Part shown: positions 24,901 through 31,629 of the stretch, in pieces
Position numbering within the stretch: the stretch's first letter is position 1
Layout: every line of letters starts with the position of its first letter
DNA from: Pomphorhynchus laevis
Lineage: Eukaryota; Acanthocephala; Palaeacanthocephala; Echinorhynchida; Pomphorhynchidae
Length of the DNA: 64,000 nucleotides
Assembly: GCA_012934845.2 (NCBI GenBank)
Contig: WNNJ02002713.1
Location: 124,001-188,000 of the forward strand
Direction: 5' to 3'
Notes under the pieces: model-generated
What the model saw: the letters and a program-made list of their open reading frames with translations, nothing else
Database searches by the model: none
Told to the model about the DNA's origin: nothing
Program-made: the position numbers and the translations under genes

Positions 24901-27900
24901 ACACAATGCCGAGTACTCGAGAACCTTTTTCACTGAATATCATCATTCAGTGGAGTACGGGAGGATCTTCTGCCCTTAGACTGCTATCTGTTAGAGATGC
25001 AGATGTTATAGTCCTTAAGGAGACGCGATCTATCCGTATCCCCAAGACATTACTCGATTTATCCCTAAGCACATTTGTTCCAACTATGCTCCGTACATAA
25101 CCCCTTATGTACGGAGCATAAGGGGTTATGTTATCCGTCCAGGGGAGATTCACAAGAACCGTGACCTCCTGGAAAGAATTATCGACAGCGTTACGACATG
25201 GTACTAGGTGACTTCAACGACAGAAGTTGTCGTTAGATTAATGCAGCACTCCGCAGAGTCAGGAACGGTTATCTTATTCATAAACCACCGTCCTTCACCT
25301 TTCATTGCACATCAACGAATTCACTCCTCGACTTATTACTGTTCCATGAGAAGTGGTTGCTAAAACCCTTCTGTACGGAGCAGTCGCGACAACATTTGTT
25401 TACATTTTATGGCCTAATTCGCTGGCGGATAGAAGAGGATACGCTGTTTTAAGGAGATTCCACTTTGACCCTATCAGAGTGGATTTCTTTCAGGCAGCTA
25501 TCCCACGCTTACCCGATTGGTAATAAGAGTTTAACCGAATTTACTTCCTACCTCTCCTCGCAAGCCACCGCATTGCTTTCTATAACCTATAAAAGTCGCA
25601 TTTTCAGACCCACTCCGACAAAACTCAAGACCTTAGCATATTTGCTTCGTTTCCCCAATCTCTCTGCTTCTGCCAGGCAAGTTCTCTCGAAAGAATATTG
25701 GATCACTAGATATAGGTTCCAACTGTGTAAGGATAGGGCTAGCATTGCTTCCCTTAATCCATCCCTGTCTTCTTTCTGGAAAATATTCAAGAGGGAGAAG
25801 TTTGTCTGTTGGAAGGATAGGCATTGGGTTGGATTAGTAATATAGGTCTTGACCAAGTTTTGGAGATATTGGTAAACTAGGTCTTGACAAGGTTTTCCTG
25901 AAGTCTTGGGGAGACTTCAGAAGTAGAAACTTATCTGTCACAGATATTCTCAATGCATGGGGGCCTCTTCCGGGCACCACCAAATCCGTCGCTTCACTAT
26001 CTTCTCGTGTCTCTCAGCTTTTGACAGTCGAACAAAGAAGGGAGGTGGCCCTCACAATGCTGTTAGCCACCCCATCCGATGTGCCGGCATCAATATTAGC
26101 AGGAGAATTTTTATACCAAAAAAGTATTTGATCCCTTGTCCTAAAGACCTCCTGCCCATTTCGATTCAAAATTCCCTCGTCTCGATTTACGAAAAAGCGC
26201 TTGCGCGTAGAATTCGCGATCATCTTAATAGACGAAATTTAAACCCACCCAGTTTCCATGGGTTCGTCAAGGGTCGCTCGGTTCATTCAGCGGTTGGTGA
26301 AGTGCATCAGCTTTGTCAGGATAACAGTCATCAACTTTTTGTGGCTGTTTTCCTTGATTTTTCTGCTGCATTTGACCGCATCTCTATTATAAAAAGAGTT
26401 ATTTAACGTGGCAAATGCGTACCAGCGCACGCTTACATGACCACAACAAAACAAAACCTTTGTTATTTCTTTGTTATCTCTTTAAAACCCTTTGTTATCT
26501 CTTTGTTATCTCTTTGAAAAACTTTGTTATCATTACCTTTGTTATCTCTTCTCTCAGGTCCCTCGGTTGCCTGCGAGAATTGTTAACAGGGTGGAGATAC
26601 TGCTGTAAACGAAGCGATTCTTTTATGAAGACGATCCTGACGAGCGTCAGTTCTTCCCTATAACGGGTGTGCCTCAAGGCTCCCCTCACTCCTATCTTAT
26701 ATCTTGCTGCTTCCATTGTACTCTTTAAAAAATTTAAACGCGAACAACGTCTTGTGGTATATGCTAATAATACCACAGCCCTGTTCTTTGGACGCAGGTG
26801 CAAATATGTAGCCTCTGACATCAGCCGTTTCTTTTTAAGAATAAAAGACCAGTTAATATTATTAACTTGTCTTTAAATTAAAGACCAAGTACAATCTTAT
26901 TTTAAACTCCGCTAAATTGCAGGTGGTTGTATTTCATGGCGCGCCCTGCAACAAAGCAAAAGCTTAAGAGATTAGCACTCTCTGCGCTCTTCTTCATTTT
27001 GAATAATTAGCCCCTTCCTATCTTCACGAGTCGAGAAAAAACCTGGGGTTTTTTTCAGGTTTTTCTAGGTGGACCCTGATAAGGGCCCAGCATTTATCAT
27101 TGAAAGAGAAAACTAAGGAGCGCCCCTGGGGCACTTGGGCTATCTCGGGATTAGACTTCTTCTCTAGAGGACGTCCCCCAGAGCAAAGGCTAAGGTTTAT
27201 CAAGCTGCTCATATCTCGTTAAAACAGCATAGTCCGCCTCGATTGGACTTTTCAGGAGATGAAAGACCCAGGGTGGTTCAGTCGAAGTGCGGCGTGTTGG
27301 ATTGGCTGTGGGGCTCAGATCACGGCGGACCACAGGCCATGAGGAATGAAGACGACGAAGAGCGATCGTTTTTGGAAACTTGTTCTTTATTGTCTCGTTT
27401 TTAAGTTAGTTATTTTTTATCGGTTATATAGTTGTAAATAAATCCATTATTATTAACTACAGTTTCAATTAAATTTTAAAACGAGTATTATTTTAACCTT
27501 TTCTAATCGATTCATGTAAACAGACATATATTCATAAGCTTCAGCATGCGCATTTACTCTCGTTTCAGTTCCTTCGACAGGTAACGGAAAACTATCTACA
27601 ACAATCATGGTATTTGGATCTTCTATTCGACCGACCATCAGGCCCATTACTTCATTGTTCCCACCGGTACCACAATGAGCCATCATTTTTAGAAGAGCTA
27701 ACGCAGAAACTTTGCAATCTTTAAACCATGTAGAGCTAAAATATAAAAAATAAATAAAATGCTATCATGCATTTTGTACAAAACTCTTTTTCCCATGACT
27801 TTGATTTTAAGAGTTCCTTATTCAATACAGGATCCACTTTAAACAGTCCATCGTCTGTATATATGTGAGCGGTATTCGAAGTGACACTCGTTTCAGATGA

Positions 27901-27912
27901 CATCTTAAACAT
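872..27912 (-). CDS. csn5: CSN5/Jab1, COP9 signalosome JAMM deneddylase (six exons visible, 3' end outside window)
   Basis: CSN5 is the catalytic subunit of the COP9 signalosome and removes NEDD8 from cullins. Six exons on the minus strand give about 248 residues in the order of the animal protein (human 334 aa). Exons: 27785-27912, 27498-27735, 14394-14522, 14258-14323, 1024-1100, 872-977. All introns start GT and end AG, and phases agree at every junction. The zinc site is complete: Glu in EVMGLM (about residue 71) and [14 protein letters not shown] (H134, H136, D147). Introns 2 and 4 are 12.97 and 13.16 kb and hold nearly all the retroelements left of 27.5 kb. The short stretch after RTYQK lacks about five residues found in human CSN5, so a micro-exon may be missed. 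The C-terminal helical region lies left of base 1. No coding break is seen in the visible exons, so the gene is probably functional. Confidence 0.93.
1024..1100 (-). CDS. csn5: CSN5 exon 5
   Basis: Twenty-five codons plus two bases, [20 protein letters not shown] then GVHCR. This corresponds to EYQTIPLNKIEDFGVHC of human CSN5. Acceptor ACTTAG|GACG, donor AA|GTTTGG. The 46-bp intron to exon 6 is very short. The first residues are diverged, and about five residues expected before them (GYKPP in human) were not found. Confidence 0.9.
1101..1600. other. AT-rich intron sequence
   Basis: I see no recognisable gene, repeat or element here. It lies between CSN5 exon 5 and the 3' end of the first RLE LINE. 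Confidence 0.5.
1600..3930 (-). mobile_element. RLE LINE copy A1, decayed
   Basis: This is a non-LTR retrotransposon with a restriction-like endonuclease after the RT. Reading right to left: an N-terminal linker (3663-3926, [20 protein letters not shown], comparable to copy A4), an RT fragment (2867-3199) with [11 protein letters not shown] where other copies have [11 protein letters not shown], a C-terminal RT/linker block (2011-2544, RSGGMGVRN), and the nuclease (1628-1927, [26 protein letters not shown]). Several frame changes and gaps make it clearly dead. The G-to-S change in TQGDP is in a motif conserved in its relatives. It lies sense to CSN5 in intron 4. Confidence 0.8.
4011..4124. 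repeat. 14-bp tandem repeat, about eight units
   Basis: The unit is ATAAAAGTTAGCCG, repeated head to tail with few changes. It lies at the 5' side of RLE LINE A1 and just before the hammerhead. Confidence 0.95.
4125..4491. other. Spacer carrying the hammerhead
   Basis: Apart from the ribozyme, this block holds a small CTGGCA-TT-TGCCAG palindrome at 4141-4154. It uses the two stem I strands of the ribozyme in reversed order. No protein is encoded. Confidence 0.5.
4262..4340 (+). ncRNA. Hammerhead ribozyme, type III topology, complete core
   Basis: All conserved core bases are present. Stem III is TGCCGT (4262-4267) with ACGGCA (4335-4340). The cleavage triplet GTC ends at 4268. Stem I is TGCCAG (4269-4274) with CTGGCA (4305-4310) and extends through TCCTCC/GGAGGGA with single-base bulges. 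CTGATGA is 4311-4317. Stem II is GTCAT/ATGAC (4318-4322, 4327-4331) with loop TGTG, followed by GAAA (4332-4335). Such ribozymes are known in Penelope elements, retrozymes and some SINEs. The host element here is unclear: the ribozyme is antisense to CSN5 and to both neighbouring RLE LINEs. Self-cleavage is predicted, not shown. Confidence 0.9.
4492..6190 (-). mobile_element. RLE LINE copy A2, 5'-truncated
   Basis: The 4492-5484 frame (330 aa) is open. It carries RT thumb/linker sequence, an H..SC knuckle relic, RHD, and the nuclease: [35 protein letters not shown], then the conserved [14 protein letters not shown]. The RT palm piece at 5909-6157 has AVDSSNAFN and [11 protein letters not shown], split over two frames. 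The YADD segment and the N-terminus are missing. The intact 330-codon nuclease frame suggests it is younger than A1. Confidence 0.85.
6340..7870 (+). mobile_element. APE-type LINE fragment E1 (RT domain)
   Basis: An RT domain runs in one orientation: [18 protein letters not shown] (about 6412), [25 protein letters not shown] (6689-6727), [10 protein letters not shown] (YADD changed to YAND), then a thumb/C-terminal part at 7079-7711. In-frame stops near 6542, 6912 and 7022 break it. [11 protein letters not shown] and the C-terminal layout point to the Jockey/I group; I cannot fix the clade. No nuclease domain is present, so the copy is 5'-truncated. It is antisense to CSN5. Confidence 0.8.
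7871..7989. repeat. Short repeat of GCCATGCATAC type
   Basis: Three or more near copies of GCCATGCATAC/CATGCATGG lie between the two E LINEs, alternating in orientation. Confidence 0.6.
7990..9383 (+). mobile_element. APE-type LINE fragment E2 (RT domain)
   Basis: Same family as E1 in tandem orientation. 7990-8466 encodes [46 protein letters not shown] and a canonical YADD ([11 protein letters not shown]). 8749-8952 encodes [17 protein letters not shown], and a terminal FDVFDCPHL remnant matches the end of E1. Stops and one frame change are present. The 3' UTR ends with AATGTAGAGA...TCTCTACATT (9333-9373), a 10-bp hairpin. RT motifs are better kept than in E1. Confidence 0.8.
9384..12470 (-). 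mobile_element. Naiad-type Penelope-like element C1 (longest copy)
   Basis: PLE with domains in permuted order. From the right: a Cys motif ([10 protein letters not shown]), then GIY-YIG endonuclease ([13 protein letters not shown], about 12260) ahead of the RT. A linker follows (11303-12019, with [16 protein letters not shown] and [20 protein letters not shown]), then [61 protein letters not shown]. The N-terminal GIY-YIG and the CNC...H.CTH..L block match the Naiad group of Craig et al. 2021. The coding part is broken by several stops and frame changes. The 3' region (9384-9729) holds the conserved pseudoknot and terminus. Confidence 0.85.
9606..9685 (-). other. Naiad 3' RNA pseudoknot, copy 1
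   Basis: CTGCTATG (9606-9613) pairs with CATAGCAG (9648-9655). GGCCCC (9626-9631) faces GTGGCC (9657-9662), one base off perfect. A hairpin AAATACAT/ATGTATTT follows at 9663-9685. The two stems interleave. Confidence 0.6.
12471..12895. other. 5' flank of C1, with a GC-richer patch
   Basis: 12530-12700 is GC-richer than its surroundings and contains short complementary stretches such as CAGGGGGCTGCCCTG. It is probably the 5' UTR of the Naiad element. No gene is seen. Confidence 0.4.
12896..13870 (-). mobile_element. Naiad-type PLE copy C2, 5'-truncated
   Basis: It has the same terminus as C1 (AAATCATCTAACTGAGTCTA), the pseudoknot at 13125-13204, and the RT C-terminal part: 13234-13593 ([20 protein letters not shown]...[11 protein letters not shown]) and 13596-13844 with [13 protein letters not shown]. 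Here the catalytic Y-I-D-D is intact, unlike C1. The copy stops at about 13800-13870. It lies sense to CSN5. Confidence 0.85.
13125..13204 (-). other. Naiad 3' RNA pseudoknot, copy 2
   Basis: Both interleaved stems are perfect: CTGCTATG/CATAGCAG (13125-13132, 13167-13174) and GGCCCC/GGGGCC (13145-13150, 13176-13181), with the adjacent 8-bp hairpin. Confidence 0.65.
13871..14257. other. Unassigned intron sequence with a 15-bp foldback
   Basis: The perfect inverted repeat 13971-13985 / 13989-14003 has a 3-base loop. No gene is recognised. Confidence 0.5.
14258..14323 (-). CDS. csn5: CSN5 exon 4
   Basis: Twenty-two codons, [20 protein letters not shown] then QK, matching human [22 protein letters not shown]. 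Acceptor GTTTAG|ATAG, donor AAG|GTAAGC (strong consensus). The 13-kb intron 4 follows. Confidence 0.95.
14394..14522 (-). CDS. csn5: CSN5 exon 3 (JAMM motif)
   Basis: Forty-three codons, [19 protein letters not shown] onward to QDPWLAIV. It contains the full JAMM metal-binding signature H-x-H-P-x7-S-x2-D. The acceptor TTTCAG|GTAGG and donor GTG|GTTATT are both in phase 0. The exon is an isolated island between two PLE-rich stretches, and a 70-bp intron separates it from exon 4. Confidence 0.96.
14523..15300. other. AT-rich intron with chained foldbacks and a decayed Naiad terminus
   Basis: Two overlapping perfect inverted repeats lie at 14657-14686 (13 bp) and 14681-14718 (17 bp). A diverged copy of the Naiad terminus begins at 14866 (CAGCTAACTGAATT). 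The small ORF at 15093-15272 is the only coding-like stretch. Confidence 0.5.
15093..15272 (-). CDS. Small uncharacterised ORF, 59 aa
   Basis: ATG at 15272 to TGA at 15093: [20 protein letters not shown], then [20 protein letters not shown] and onward. The composition looks coding-like (charged, helical first half) rather than AT-rich noise, but I do not recognise it. It lies within CSN5 intron 2 on the same strand and matches no CSN5 segment. It may be an exon or a remnant of a mobile element. No promoter or splice support was found. Confidence 0.2.
   Translation of the reverse strand: MFYELDKSLDKAEAYQFMESKYFKNLTKRETRSLFLNNVSVEISLIYTHTKFLRLLVNV
15306..16260 (-). mobile_element. Naiad-type PLE copy C3, truncated, with local duplication
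   Basis: The terminus starts at 15306 (CAGATAACTGAGTCCACGTA) and the pseudoknot is at 15517-15596. The RT C-terminal part at 15626-15979 is nearly the same as in C2, and an RT palm remnant continues to about 16110. A further block at 16148-16248 repeats 15705-15802 almost exactly, so part of the RT tail is present twice in direct orientation. The copy is 5'-truncated. Confidence 0.8.
15517..15596 (-). other. Naiad 3' RNA pseudoknot, copy 3, with compensatory change
   Basis: GGCCTT (15537-15542) faces AGGGCC (15568-15573). The outer pair has changed from C-G to T-A on both strands relative to copies 2 and 4, and the next pair is a wobble. CTGTTATG/CATAGCAG keeps pairing through a G.U. Confidence 0.65.
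16601..16924 (+). CDS. GIY-YIG endonuclease domain, C-terminal PLE type
   Basis: 107 codons. [20 protein letters not shown] is the GIY-YIG signature (Y4, Y15-I-G) with the conserved CxxC of PLEs. Arg27 in [11 protein letters not shown] and Glu in [10 protein letters not shown] are in the expected catalytic positions. The nuclease nicks target DNA during retrotransposition. This domain was fused behind an RT; the start codon shown is only the first Met of the open stretch. No stop occurs before the natural end at 16924. Confidence 0.85.
   Translation: MGCVYSIPCRDCDHKYIGQTGEKLETRVGQHRRYIKTANSSSAVFNHCKNSDHIINFDGAEVLCQETNKKIRTIKEALFLRQECGKVFEGNKADVILRLPQYGLQLE
17181..17213 (+). other. Hammerhead-like core relic after GIY-YIG
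   Basis: CCTAAAGA, then a GGTCGC/GCGACT hairpin, then GAAA. It has the hammerhead strand order with CTGANGA altered to CTAAAGA, so it is probably inactive. Confidence 0.4.
17366..17985. repeat. AT-rich block with a duplicated ~95-bp segment
   Basis: The segment at about 17450-17547 (GTTAAATAATAAATAATAAT...) recurs at 17818-17905 in the same orientation with few changes. A diverged Naiad terminus lies before the second copy (17770). No gene. Confidence 0.6.
17985..18480 (-). mobile_element. RLE-type LINE fragment H (RPDG motif)
   Basis: 18216-18494 encodes [20 protein letters not shown] then [33 protein letters not shown] remnant continues to about 18000. The RPDG..PW...V.D....TLA layout is a nuclease-like C-terminal domain that I associate with another invertebrate RT family, distinct from the A copies here. 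The base composition is GC-richer than its surroundings. No RT part is present, and the clade is uncertain. Confidence 0.5.
18483..18960 (-). mobile_element. CR1-like LINE 3' fragment B1
   Basis: The C-terminal end of a family [22 protein letters not shown], then a diverged [20 protein letters not shown] and [11 protein letters not shown]. It is closely similar in DNA to B9 (60.6-61.1 kb). It is severely 5'-truncated and borders the Gypsy fossil. Confidence 0.75.
18990..20110 (+). mobile_element. Fossil Ty3/Gypsy-type LTR retrotransposon, partial
   Basis: In order: a gag-end zinc-knuckle region (about 19070-19190), an aspartic protease with an LIDTGSE active-site motif (19293-19571), and the beginning of the reverse transcriptase (to about 20100). 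It is truncated at both sides and no LTRs were recognised. It is broken, with several frame interruptions, and looks old. Family by protein motifs only. Confidence 0.75.
20110..20695 (+). mobile_element. CR1-like LINE 3' fragment B2 with intact tail
   Basis: C-terminal RT remnants ([20 protein letters not shown] and later [20 protein letters not shown] in shifted frames) are followed by the family B 3' tail: GTGGTCATGTAAGCGTGC...CACGTTAAATAAAT at 20638-20684. The tail hairpin is at 20649-20664. Confidence 0.75.
20649..20664 (+). other. Family B terminal hairpin (G.U variant)
   Basis: GCGTGC - GCTG - GTACGC. The fifth pair is G.U. Other copies have G-C or A-U at this pair. It is probably the RT recognition structure at the RNA 3' end (inference). 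Confidence 0.6.
20700..21725 (+). mobile_element. CR1-like LINE 3' fragment B3, strongly decayed
   Basis: RT thumb remnants ([20 protein letters not shown] at 20937 onward, [12 protein letters not shown]) and a C-terminal [19 protein letters not shown] stretch, in several frames. The end (21660-21720) resembles the family B tail, but the terminal hairpin is not kept. Confidence 0.65.
21845..24240 (-). mobile_element. APE-type LINE F1, head-to-head with F2
   Basis: Minus strand. APE endonuclease remnants (23659 down, [31 protein letters not shown]) run into [21 protein letters not shown] (22680-22740), [24 protein letters not shown] (22450), then C-terminal [20 protein letters not shown] (about 22150). 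Several frameshifts; SSP in place of GSP in the palm motif. GC content is clearly higher than in the surrounding Naiad sequence. The Jockey/I group is likely; clade not assigned. Confidence 0.8.
24137..24174. repeat. 15-bp perfect foldback near the F1/F2 junction
   Basis: Arms 24137-24151 and 24160-24174 with an 8-base loop, close to the head-to-head junction of the two F copies. Confidence 0.9.
25085..25120. repeat. 16-bp perfect foldback inside F2
   Basis: Arms 25085-25100 and 25105-25120 with a CCCC loop. The same sequence continues into a partial third repeat (AAGGGGTTATG). Confidence 0.9.
26396..26546 (-). mobile_element. Tail-only family B insertion with target stutter
   Basis: 26401-26470 is only the family B 3' tail (hairpin GCGTAC/GCACGC at 26417-26432) in minus orientation, inside the F2 RT. 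It is followed by five or six copies of (C)TTTGTTATCTCT, a sequence that occurs once in F1. Confidence 0.7.
27498..27735 (-). CDS. csn5: CSN5 exon 2 (start of MPN domain)
   Basis: This exon holds 79 codons, from [18 protein letters not shown] to MNRLEK. It carries the MPN-domain strand with the catalytic glutamate (NNEVMGLM) and the nearly invariant [16 protein letters not shown]. The acceptor is TTTTAG|C and the donor AAG|GTTAAA. Intron 2 after it runs to 14523 and is filled with mobile elements. Confidence 0.95.
27785..27912 (-). CDS. csn5: CSN5 exon 1 (start codon)
   Basis: The exon encodes [10 protein letters not shown] through KSWEK plus two bases. I chose the ATG at 27912; a second in-frame ATG at 27903 is equally possible because the N-terminus is not conserved. 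[21 protein letters not shown] aligns with the human [21 protein letters not shown] region. The donor is GA|GTTTTG. It is not a strong site, but it is the only one that restores the frame and the conserved spacing to FKDCK in exon 2. The intron that follows is only 49 bp. Confidence 0.85.
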
Positions 27913-28200
27913 TTAAGATATTTTTTGATTAATATGCATGAGTGTTTAATAAACTAGATTGCATTCAGAAAAAAGATTAAAAAATTTGTTGAGCGAAACG
28001 GTGTCGTAACAAATATTGTATTTAATTTCGCATAGCACATTAAATTTAACGTATAACAAGTTAAATTGTAAAAATTGTTTAAAATATAAACGTTAAGGCA
28101 TGTCACACTTTAATTATATACTTTCTAAAATCGACTAATGTCACAGCAGCTTTCCCAACATTTCTGAAAAGGGAAGTTTACCATAACAACAAATTCTAAA
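27913..28200. other. Upstream flank of CSN5
   Basis: AT-rich, without repeats or ORFs that I recognise. The CSN5 promoter should lie here, bounded on the other side by LINE B4. No motif is clear enough to call. Confidence 0.4.
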
Positions 28201-31200
28201 AATTAATCATCGTATTTTGCTTCGAATAGTCGTTTGAACAGTATTTCTATCAATCTGTCGTAATTCCACTTAACCAATATATAACAAAATCTTAGTTGCC
28301 TAAACGACAATACATGACCACCACAAAAAAAATCTAAATCATGTTTCGAGGAAGTGGATACGGAGGCGGCATTTGAATGCAAAGGGAGAAGCGCGGCGGA
28401 CGTCGAGTGGGAGCTGATTCCAGGCAAGTGGGGCTGCTAAGAAAGAGAGGTTGATGAACGATGGGGAGCCGACAGCGATGAGACGAAAAGTTACGAGTAG
28501 ATGGAGATGGAGACGGAGATGTAGGAGCACTCGAACGGCGGAGTTGATTATGCGTTGAAGGGGTATGATGTGGATTTTGGATAATTGGCGAAAAGACTAA
28601 GGCAGTAATCGATTTTAGATTAAAGAAGCTATAAACAAAGAGGCATACAAGAACGAAATTCGATAACGAGGCGGATACGGCGTATGTCACGAAGAATTAA
28701 GTTATACGAGCGCATCTTGTCACATACGAAGGGTTTAAGAGAAATGTGATCATCGAAATGGAATCCTAAGAAAGTGAGATTGTGGACTATGGGAATGATT
28801 GATGAAACAAAAGATTACAGGGGAAGATATATGTTAGGTTGACGTGTGAGCATCCGCATTAGTTTAGACGTGTCGAAGTTTAGAACGAGATAAAGATCGG
28901 AGAGACGTTTGTGGATAGAAGAAAGACAGTTAGAGGCAGAAAATCCGATATAGTGTATGCGATGGGCGGGTGCATGATCATAGATTATGAGGTCAACGGC
29001 GTATTGCATGACGTTAAAGGAGTTAGGTTTGGTAAACAACGAGAGATCGTCAATCAGAAGAGAGAAAATCAGGGAACCTAATATTAATACTTGTTGAACA
29101 CATCAGAAAATAGGGATGGGAGGGAATGATAAATTAGAACAGACATGAAAGGAACGATCAGATAGATTTGAGGCAAGCCATGCTACGGAGGAGGAAGAAA
29201 AGTCGTAATCATAACAACGGCGATAAAGAAGGATGGAGTGGTCGACGATGTCGAAGGTGGAGGAGAGGTCGAGGGAGATGAGAACACTATACAGAGCGTT
29301 GTCACAAGAAATGAGTAGGTCATTGTAAACTTTCATTCAGGCGATTTTTGTGAAATGATAATAGCGGATAGCAGATTGGAAAGAAGAGTACAGATTGGAT
29401 GAAGAGAGATAAACCTTGATCTGTATTAAGAAATTGCGCTCTAAGAGCTTGGAGAGAGTAGGGAGGAGTGAAATGGGGCGATAGCTAGCAGGAAGTGAGT
29501 GGTCGAGCGATTGTTTCTTAAGGATAGGACGAACGATGGCGAATTTCCAGTGTGAAGGAAATATACGGTTGCAAGTGGACCAGTTAATTAAGGTGGTGAG
29601 AAAAGAAGATAAGAACATGAGACTTCCCCCATGTTAAATTAGGGAAATAAAGAGTTCCGTGAGGATGAGGCAAGGCGGGGAAGAGTGGGATAGGATTGAG
29701 ACGGGGTGTGAGAGTTCAACGTGGATACTGTTGTCTGGAGAAATGATGAATAATTATGAGGATATATGTTACGGAACGAAGAGGAGCGAGAAAGGATTGA
29801 GTTTAAAGTATGCCAAAGATACTTAGAGTTGAATAAGGGGATGATTTTATGCTGTCCGAAGGAGTTACTTAGAATTTAATGAAGTGTTGATTTTATTAAG
29901 TTAGGAAGAGTTGCATTTGGTACGTAATAGGTGGAGATGAGACCGGCGTATAGTAAGATAGGAATCACGGAGAGACAGTTAGCGGATATTAAATCTGAGA
30001 GAGCGGTGGTAGACTCGAAAAGAATGACGGAGTCGACGCTTTGACAGTAGGCATTGGATGTCACACTATGGGGCACAGTGCAAGCGACGGTGAGGGTGAG
30101 GCTTGAAGTGCAAAAGAAGATCGAGAGTGAATGTGAGTTCAGAGTCGAAAAAAAGGCAAGATCGTGAGGAGAGGATGATGTTATTGTGTGAGAAGATAGA
30201 GACGATCTGAGTAAGGCAGAGCAGAGAAGGGAGAGGTCAAGATTTCTCCAAGGGCGAAGTAGGATTGTAGGTGTGTAAAGCGCAGAGTGATTGGAAGTGA
30301 GATCAAGGGTGACGATAAATAAGATCGGATCACCAGGATCGGAGATGGACAGTGAGATGTAGGCAGCACAATGATCGGGGACAGCGATGATGTCGAGTTC
30401 CCCCCGAGGATATGTGTGGGGGCAGTGGAGATGAGTTTGTAATTGTGCTTGGATAGAATGTTGATGAACCTGGATGGAATCGGTGGAAGAGAAGCGGTCA
30501 ATGCGGATGTTGAAGTCGTCTATAACGAGTGAGGGGATGAATGGCTAGGAGCTTATGAACCAGGACAGTATATAATGTCGAGATCTAGAGTGATCAGGCT
30601 AGAAGAACGACAAGTGACCAATCCAAGAGAGCAAGGGCTGCAAGAGGCAGTGATTTTGCAAAGAGACGCAGGGTGACGGGCGAATGCGACAATGACTCCT
30701 TGATTAGAGAATTTTGAAGGGGATGAGCTATGGGTGTGGGCGGATTCGACTAGTGAGCAACCGGCAGAGAGCAGACGGCGAATAAAGAGGTCATCGTAAT
30801 CTAAGTGCCAAGATTCGGTGAGGCAGAAGAGATTGATAGATTGCTTGTTGAATAGGTTGAGGATAAGATCGGATTTATTAAGAATTGATCTAGTGTTGAG
30901 TAGGTCGATGCGAAAACCGTGTGTGGTGGTGAAAGGGTCTAGCGGAGAAGACGCATAGGGGGATGAAGCGCCATCGAAATTTGAGACAGGTGTGAACAAC
31001 TTGAAAATTTTCTTTCAGATGGAAAGAGATGTTTTGCCGTTTTCCTTGCGACAGCGTTTTTCGATTCGGGCAGAAGAGTTGAGCGATTTCGGAAGGGGTG
31101 CGATCGGGGAAAATTCGAGTTGCTAAAGATGGCATTAGTTCAAATCGTTGAGAGAGGACAGAGGACGCATGAGAATGATGCTTTAAAACAATTTTTAGGA

Positions 31201-31620
31201 AAGGGGGCTTAGAAGTATTAGATTGATAAGATTTGTTTAGGCGGATGAATTCGACAGGAGAGATGTTCTTGAAAAAGAATGGATTATCCGCAGGAACAAG
31301 AGGATGGAATAAGAGGATGGATCTGAAGGCGGAAACATTTAACACGTTAACATTGTTGACGTGTTGGATGTTGATATGTGCTTATTGGAAAGCTTGCGGA
31401 TTAGCTTGAGGGCACAAAAACCACATAGGAAGTCTTCTTTAGACTTATTGTTGTCGCATGTGCTTGTAGTCCAAACGCTTCAGTCGTGTGTCGAGCACTG
31501 TACTTGCAGTTGTGCATAGTTGGTGTCGTTCTTAGCTGTTTTTTTACGTCCTCCCAAATGTGTGTACCACACACATTTCCACGAGAAAGCGCGCAACGCT
31601 GACTACGATTGACTTCCAAT
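28200..31620 (-). mobile_element. CR1-like LINE B4, near full length, decayed
   Basis: From right to left: N-terminal PHD-like half finger (about 31400-31570, frame-shifted), RRM-like block (30990-31345, PVEFIRLNKS, FPDRTPSEIAQL), APE endonuclease (30181-30999, LLNTRSILNKSDLILNLF, LTESWH), RT (28815-29618, YRPISLLPTLSKLLER, SLDLSSTFDIVDHSILL) and C-terminus (28334-28690). The copy lies just upstream of the CSN5 start, on the same strand. Many frame changes separate the pieces, and the terminal hairpin is lost. Confidence 0.8.
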
Positions 31621-31629
31621 AGAGTATGG

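Larger units (their letters stand above)
24250..27350 (+). mobile_element. APE-type LINE F2 (ORF1, APE, RT), decayed but near full length
   Basis: The ORF1 part (24255-24749) has a CCHC knuckle, [16 protein letters not shown]. The APE region is 24906-25450. A linker with RT follows: [34 protein letters not shown] (26340-26390), [21 protein letters not shown] (YADD changed to YANN). Its 3' end (about 27290-27340) mirrors the F1 end at 21850-21900. A family B tail fragment and a repeated TTTGTTATC tract (26396-26546) interrupt the RT. It lies antisense to CSN5 in intron 2. Confidence 0.8.
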
